A DNA stretch of 64,000 nt. Origin: an uncultured Flavonifractor sp. (GTDB lineage Bacteria > Bacillota > Clostridia > Oscillospirales > Oscillospiraceae). Where the stretch lies: assembly GCA_947346365.1 (NCBI GenBank), contig CANAAV010000010.1, forward strand, positions 18,617-82,616, in the 5' to 3' direction. Numbering within the stretch: the first letter of the stretch is position 1; each line of letters opens with the position of its first letter. The notes below the pieces were generated by a model. That model made no database searches. It worked only from the letters and a program-made list of their open reading frames with translations, and was not told the DNA's origin. The position numbers were made by a program, and so were the translations under genes. This document shows, one piece after another, positions 59,533-64,000 of the stretch.

Positions 59533-60738
59533 TTGGATAAAAAATTAACGCCCTCCCTGCGCCGCTTGGACGGGCACTACATGGCTATGCAGGCGGGCTT
59601 TTGGGCCATGTTCGCGGCGGTATGCGCCTATCAGACGGCGCTGCTGCTGGACCGCGGCTTTTCCAACGGACAGGTGGGACTGATTACCGCTGTGCGCTGC
59701 CTGGCGGGGATCTTCTGCCAGCCGCTGCTGGGCGGATTTGCAGACCGGCATCCCGATATTCCGCTGAAATATCTGGTGTCCGGCTCTTTGTGCGTATCTC
59801 TGGCGGCGGGGCTGTACTACCAGCTGCGCCCGGACATGGGGATGGGAGAGACGGTGGCGGCTTTTCTGATCATCGGCGGGCTGGAGGTCTCCTCTTACCC
59901 GCTGATGGACGCCATGGCGGTTCAATTCATCAACGACGGCGTACCCATCCGCTACAGCCTGGGCCGGGGAATCGGGTCGATGTCCTACGCGGTGGTGTGC
60001 GTGCTGCTGGGATTGATGGTGGGGCGCTGGGGGGTGGAGAGCACGCTTGCGGCCCATACGGGCCTGGTGGCGCTGGAGGTTCTTTTGGTGTGCACATATC
60101 CGGCCTACCGCCCCAAACGCCGGCCGGCAGAGGGAATCCCGCAGCGGTCCCAGCCGGCGCCCGCCCTGCTGAAGGATAATCCCCGCTTTACCCTGACCCT
60201 GGCGGGCGTGCTGCTGGGCATGACGGGGACGTTGCCGCTTTCTAATTTTCTGGTCAACGTCGTCCTCAGCCGGGGGGGAAGCCAGGCTGGTCTGGGGGCG
60301 GCGCTGTTCCTGATGGCGGGGTTTGAACTGCCCACCGCGTTCTTTTTCCAGCGCCTGCTGCGGCGGTGGGGCAGCGGCCGGCTGCTGCTGGCCAGTTTGG
60401 CTTTCTGCGCCCTAAAAGGGGCGGCGCTGCTGGCCGCCCCCAGCTATGGGGCGGTGCTGCTGGTGCAGCCGCTGCAAATGCTGGGATATGGACTGTTTAC
60501 CCCCGCCTCGGTGTACTATGTCAACGAGACGGTTCCCGAGAGCGGCCGGGTACGGGGGCAGACGGTGATGATGGTGGCCTCTAACGGCTTGGGTGGGATG
60601 CTGGGCAGCGTGTTGGCCGGATGGAGCCTGGACGCGGGAGGGGCGAACCTGATGCTGGTCTGCTGCACGGCGTGCTGCTGCGCGGGGACGCTGTTATGTC
60701 TGGCGGGGTTGGACAGAACCGGCAAAATTGCCAATTAA
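59533..60738 (+). CDS. MFS transporter (12 TM, LacY/nucleoside-like)
   Basis: 401 residues from a proposed TTG at 59533 (GGAG 10 bases upstream). Twelve membrane helices. MFS loop signatures GFADRHPDIPLKYLV and a symmetrical second half starting RFTLTLAGVLLGMTGTLPLSNFLVNVVLS; the MFS_1-like/LacY-related group. Substrate unknown. It lies 74 bases after the DHHW gene, possibly the end of the same transcript. Confidence 0.85.
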   Translation: MDKKLTPSLRRLDGHYMAMQAGFWAMFAAVCAYQTALLLDRGFSNGQVGLITAVRCLAGIFCQPLLGGFADRHPDIPLKYLVSGSLCVSLAAGLYYQLRPDMGMGETVAAFLIIGGLEVSSYPLMDAMAVQFINDGVPIRYSLGRGIGSMSYAVVCVLLGLMVGRWGVESTLAAHTGLVALEVLLVCTYPAYRPKRRPAEGIPQRSQPAPALLKDNPRFTLTLAGVLLGMTGTLPLSNFLVNVVLSRGGSQAGLGAALFLMAGFELPTAFFFQRLLRRWGSGRLLLASLAFCALKGAALLAAPSYGAVLLVQPLQMLGYGLFTPASVYYVNETVPESGRVRGQTVMMVASNGLGGMLGSVLAGWSLDAGGANLMLVCCTACCCAGTLLCLAGLDRTGKIAN

Positions 60739-60849
60739 AAAGGCTGGAAAGGGCAAAAATTTATGCTTCCCAAAGCGGCCCGCCTGTAGTATGATGATTG
60801 CGGTTAAAAAATCAACAACAACGATTATCTTACCCAATGGAGGTATGAC

Positions 60850-62292
60850 ATGAAAAGCATGAGAAAGACAAAAATTATCTGCACCCTGGGCCCCGCTGTG
60901 GACGACGAGGGGATGCTCATTAAGCTGATCCAGGGCGGCATGAATGCGGCCCGCTTCAACTTTTCTCACGGCACCCATGACAGCCACCGGGCCATGCTCC
61001 AGAAGCTCCGGCACGCCAGGGATGAGCTGGGTGCTCCCGTGGCCACCATTTTAGACACCAAGGGCCCGGAGATCCGGGTTAAGAGCTTTGCCAACGGACC
61101 GGTTGCCCTCCAGGTGGGGGACGAATTCATCCTCACCACCGACGATGTGCCCGGCGACGAGCACCGCGTCTCCGTGACCTATTCCAACCTGCACAATGAG
61201 GTGGCCCCCGGCTGCCGCATTCTGGTGGACGACGGCCTGATTGAACTGCTGGTGCAGAAGATTGAGGGCAACAACATCCACTGCGAGGTGGAAAACGGCG
61301 GCAGTCTGTCCAGCAATAAATCCATCAATATCCCCGACGTACATATTCTGCTGCCCTCCCTCACCGAAAAGGACCGGGAGGATATCGCCTTCGCTGTGGA
61401 GAACGACTTTGACTTTATCGCCGCGTCCTTTGTCCGCAAGGCCAGCGACGTGGAGGACATCCGCGCTGAGCTGCATAAGCACGGCGGCGACAACATCTGC
61501 ATTATCGCCAAGATCGAAAACCAGGAGGGTGTGGACAACCTGGAGGAGATCATCTGCGCCGCCGACGGCGTGATGGTGGCCCGGGGCGATTTGGGTGTGG
61601 AAATCCCCGCTCACCAGGTGCCCGTGATTCAAAAGCGGATGATTAAGGCTACCATTGCCAAGGGCAAGCCGGTCATCATCGCCACCCAAATGCTGGATTC
61701 TATGATCCGCAACCCCCGGCCCACCCGTGCGGAGGTCTCCGACGTGGCCAACGCTGTATTTGACGGCACCTCCTGCGTGATGCTCTCCGGGGAGACCGCC
61801 TCCGGCAAATACCCCCTGGAGGCCCTGAAATCCCTGGCGGACACCGTGACAGCCGCAGAAAAGGCCATCGACTACTGGTCCCGCTTCCGGGAGCACAATC
61901 TGCTGCCCAGCATCAACAATATCAGCGACGCCATCACCCACTCCTGCTGCCTGACCGCCATGGACTTGGGGGCCGCCGCCATCGTAGTGGCCACTAAATC
62001 GGGCTATACCGGTAAGGTGATTGCCCGCTTCCGCCCTGCCTGCCCCATCATCGCGCTGAGCCAGAGTGAGCGGACCCGCCGGCAGATGGCGATTTCCTGG
62101 GCGGTGCATCCCTATCTGTGCGGCGAGGTGGATTCCACGGACCGTCTGTTCTCTCTGGCGGTGGACGTAGCCCGAAAAGAGGGTGCCGTTCACCCCGGTG
62201 ACACGGTGGTCATCACCGCCGGCGTGCCCATCGGCAAGTCCGGCACCACCAACCTCATTAAGGCCCAGGTAGTGGGCGATCCCTTATATTAA
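60850..62292 (+). CDS. pyk: Pyruvate kinase
   Basis: Last glycolytic step: PEP + ADP to pyruvate + ATP. 480 residues. RKTKIICTLGPAVDD, MNAARFNFSHGTHD, TKGPEIRV, the catalytic lysine region IIAKIENQEGVDNLEEI, the signature MVARGDLGVEIPAHQVP, and the C-terminal allosteric domain ending KSGTTNLIKAQVVG. There is no PEP-utilising extension as in Bacillus. GGAGG precedes ATG by 7 bases. Upstream, a TATGAT box near 60789 may be its -10. Confidence 0.97.
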   Translation: MKSMRKTKIICTLGPAVDDEGMLIKLIQGGMNAARFNFSHGTHDSHRAMLQKLRHARDELGAPVATILDTKGPEIRVKSFANGPVALQVGDEFILTTDDVPGDEHRVSVTYSNLHNEVAPGCRILVDDGLIELLVQKIEGNNIHCEVENGGSLSSNKSINIPDVHILLPSLTEKDREDIAFAVENDFDFIAASFVRKASDVEDIRAELHKHGGDNICIIAKIENQEGVDNLEEIICAADGVMVARGDLGVEIPAHQVPVIQKRMIKATIAKGKPVIIATQMLDSMIRNPRPTRAEVSDVANAVFDGTSCVMLSGETASGKYPLEALKSLADTVTAAEKAIDYWSRFREHNLLPSINNISDAITHSCCLTAMDLGAAAIVVATKSGYTGKVIARFRPACPIIALSQSERTRRQMAISWAVHPYLCGEVDSTDRLFSLAVDVARKEGAVHPGDTVVITAGVPIGKSGTTNLIKAQVVGDPLY

Positions 62293-62308
62293 AAGCTGGA
62301 GCTACAGC

Positions 62309-62346
62309 CGGAGCGGGGGCGCAAGCGCCGACCCGCTCCGTTTTTT
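62309..62346 (+). terminator. Terminator of pyk
   Basis: 9-bp outer stem CGGAGCGGG (62309-62317) with CCCGCTCCG (62332-62340), inner stem GGCGC/GCGCC, then TTTTTT. Confidence 0.93.
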
Positions 62347-62381
62347 CCCAAAAAACTTCTTCATTTGGAAGCAAGATATGA

Positions 62382-62410
62382 TTTACAAATGGAGGATAAA
62401 GTGTTAGAAT
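62382..62410 (+). promoter_or_regulatory. Promoter of nifJ
   Basis: TTTACA (62382-62387), 17-base spacer, TAGAAT (62405-62410), giving a leader of about 130 bases. Confidence 0.72.
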
Positions 62411-62465
62411 AGGAACGCTTCCGCAGGTATACCATTACCGCTCCGCGGCGGCGTGCTTGAACAGG

Positions 62466-64000
<1,535 letters not shown>

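Overview
The window (about 60 % G+C, dense operons, sigma-A promoters of the TTGACA/TATAAT type, AGGAGG ribosome sites) looks like a chromosomal segment of a strictly anaerobic, high-G+C gut clostridium of the Oscillospiraceae type (Flavonifractor/Oscillibacter/Intestinimonas-like). The evidence is the HndABCD electron-bifurcating [FeFe]-hydrogenase, a second sensory-type hydrogenase, pyruvate:ferredoxin oxidoreductase, a Firmicutes glmU-prs-pth block, a methionine T-box and the GlgBCDA set with a GlgD regulatory subunit. No respiratory chain genes are seen. Genus assignment is inference.

Layout. 1-6.4 kb: oligopeptide ABC transporter oppB(partial)CDF, then oppA on its own promoter; the end of oppF and its hairpin are partly duplicated around a 139-bp insert. 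6.6-8.9 kb: tRNA-Arg(CCU) and tRNA-Leu(UAG) facing each other around an A+T-richer pocket with a toxin-tail fragment, a probable immunity gene and a decayed gene; each tRNA is followed about 80 nt downstream by the same 85-nt repeat. 9-15.8 kb: pyridoxamine kinase, a small unknown protein, a LysE exporter with a divergent HxlR regulator, and rlmB with a P-type ATPase-like pseudoenzyme and a TIM-barrel protein. 16-19.4 kb: lipoprotein, YheO-like regulator, and a secreted protein with a degenerate deacetylase domain.

19.4-28.4 kb is the redox centrepiece: hndA, an ATPase-domain protein, hndB, hndC and hndD make the NAD(P)H/ferredoxin hydrogenase. Next to them lie PHP, two DRTGG-like proteins, a second ATPase-domain protein, an HTH protein and a sensory-type hydrogenase, suggesting a hydrogen/redox signalling unit. 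28.6-33.2 kb: serC, a DUF1963-like protein, serA and, convergent, prfB. 33.4-39.9 kb: glycogen operon glgB-C-D-A and an Rrf2 regulator. 40-43.4 kb: methionine importer metN-metI and metQ, with metQ under its own T-box. 43.4-46.9 kb: pth, prs, an acetyltransferase-type glmU and an HD protein.

47-51 kb: GntR/ABC exporter operon and an XRE repressor facing a small lipoprotein whose promoter carries a perfect 22-bp palindrome. 51-53.9 kb: MATE efflux pump and CBS-domain membrane protein. 54-60.7 kb: ClC channel, VOC protein, a cell-surface acylation set (acyltransferase-3, MBOAT, DHHW) and an MFS transporter. 60.8-64 kb: pyruvate kinase followed by nifJ (cut by the window end), linking glycolysis to the ferredoxin pool that feeds the hydrogenase.
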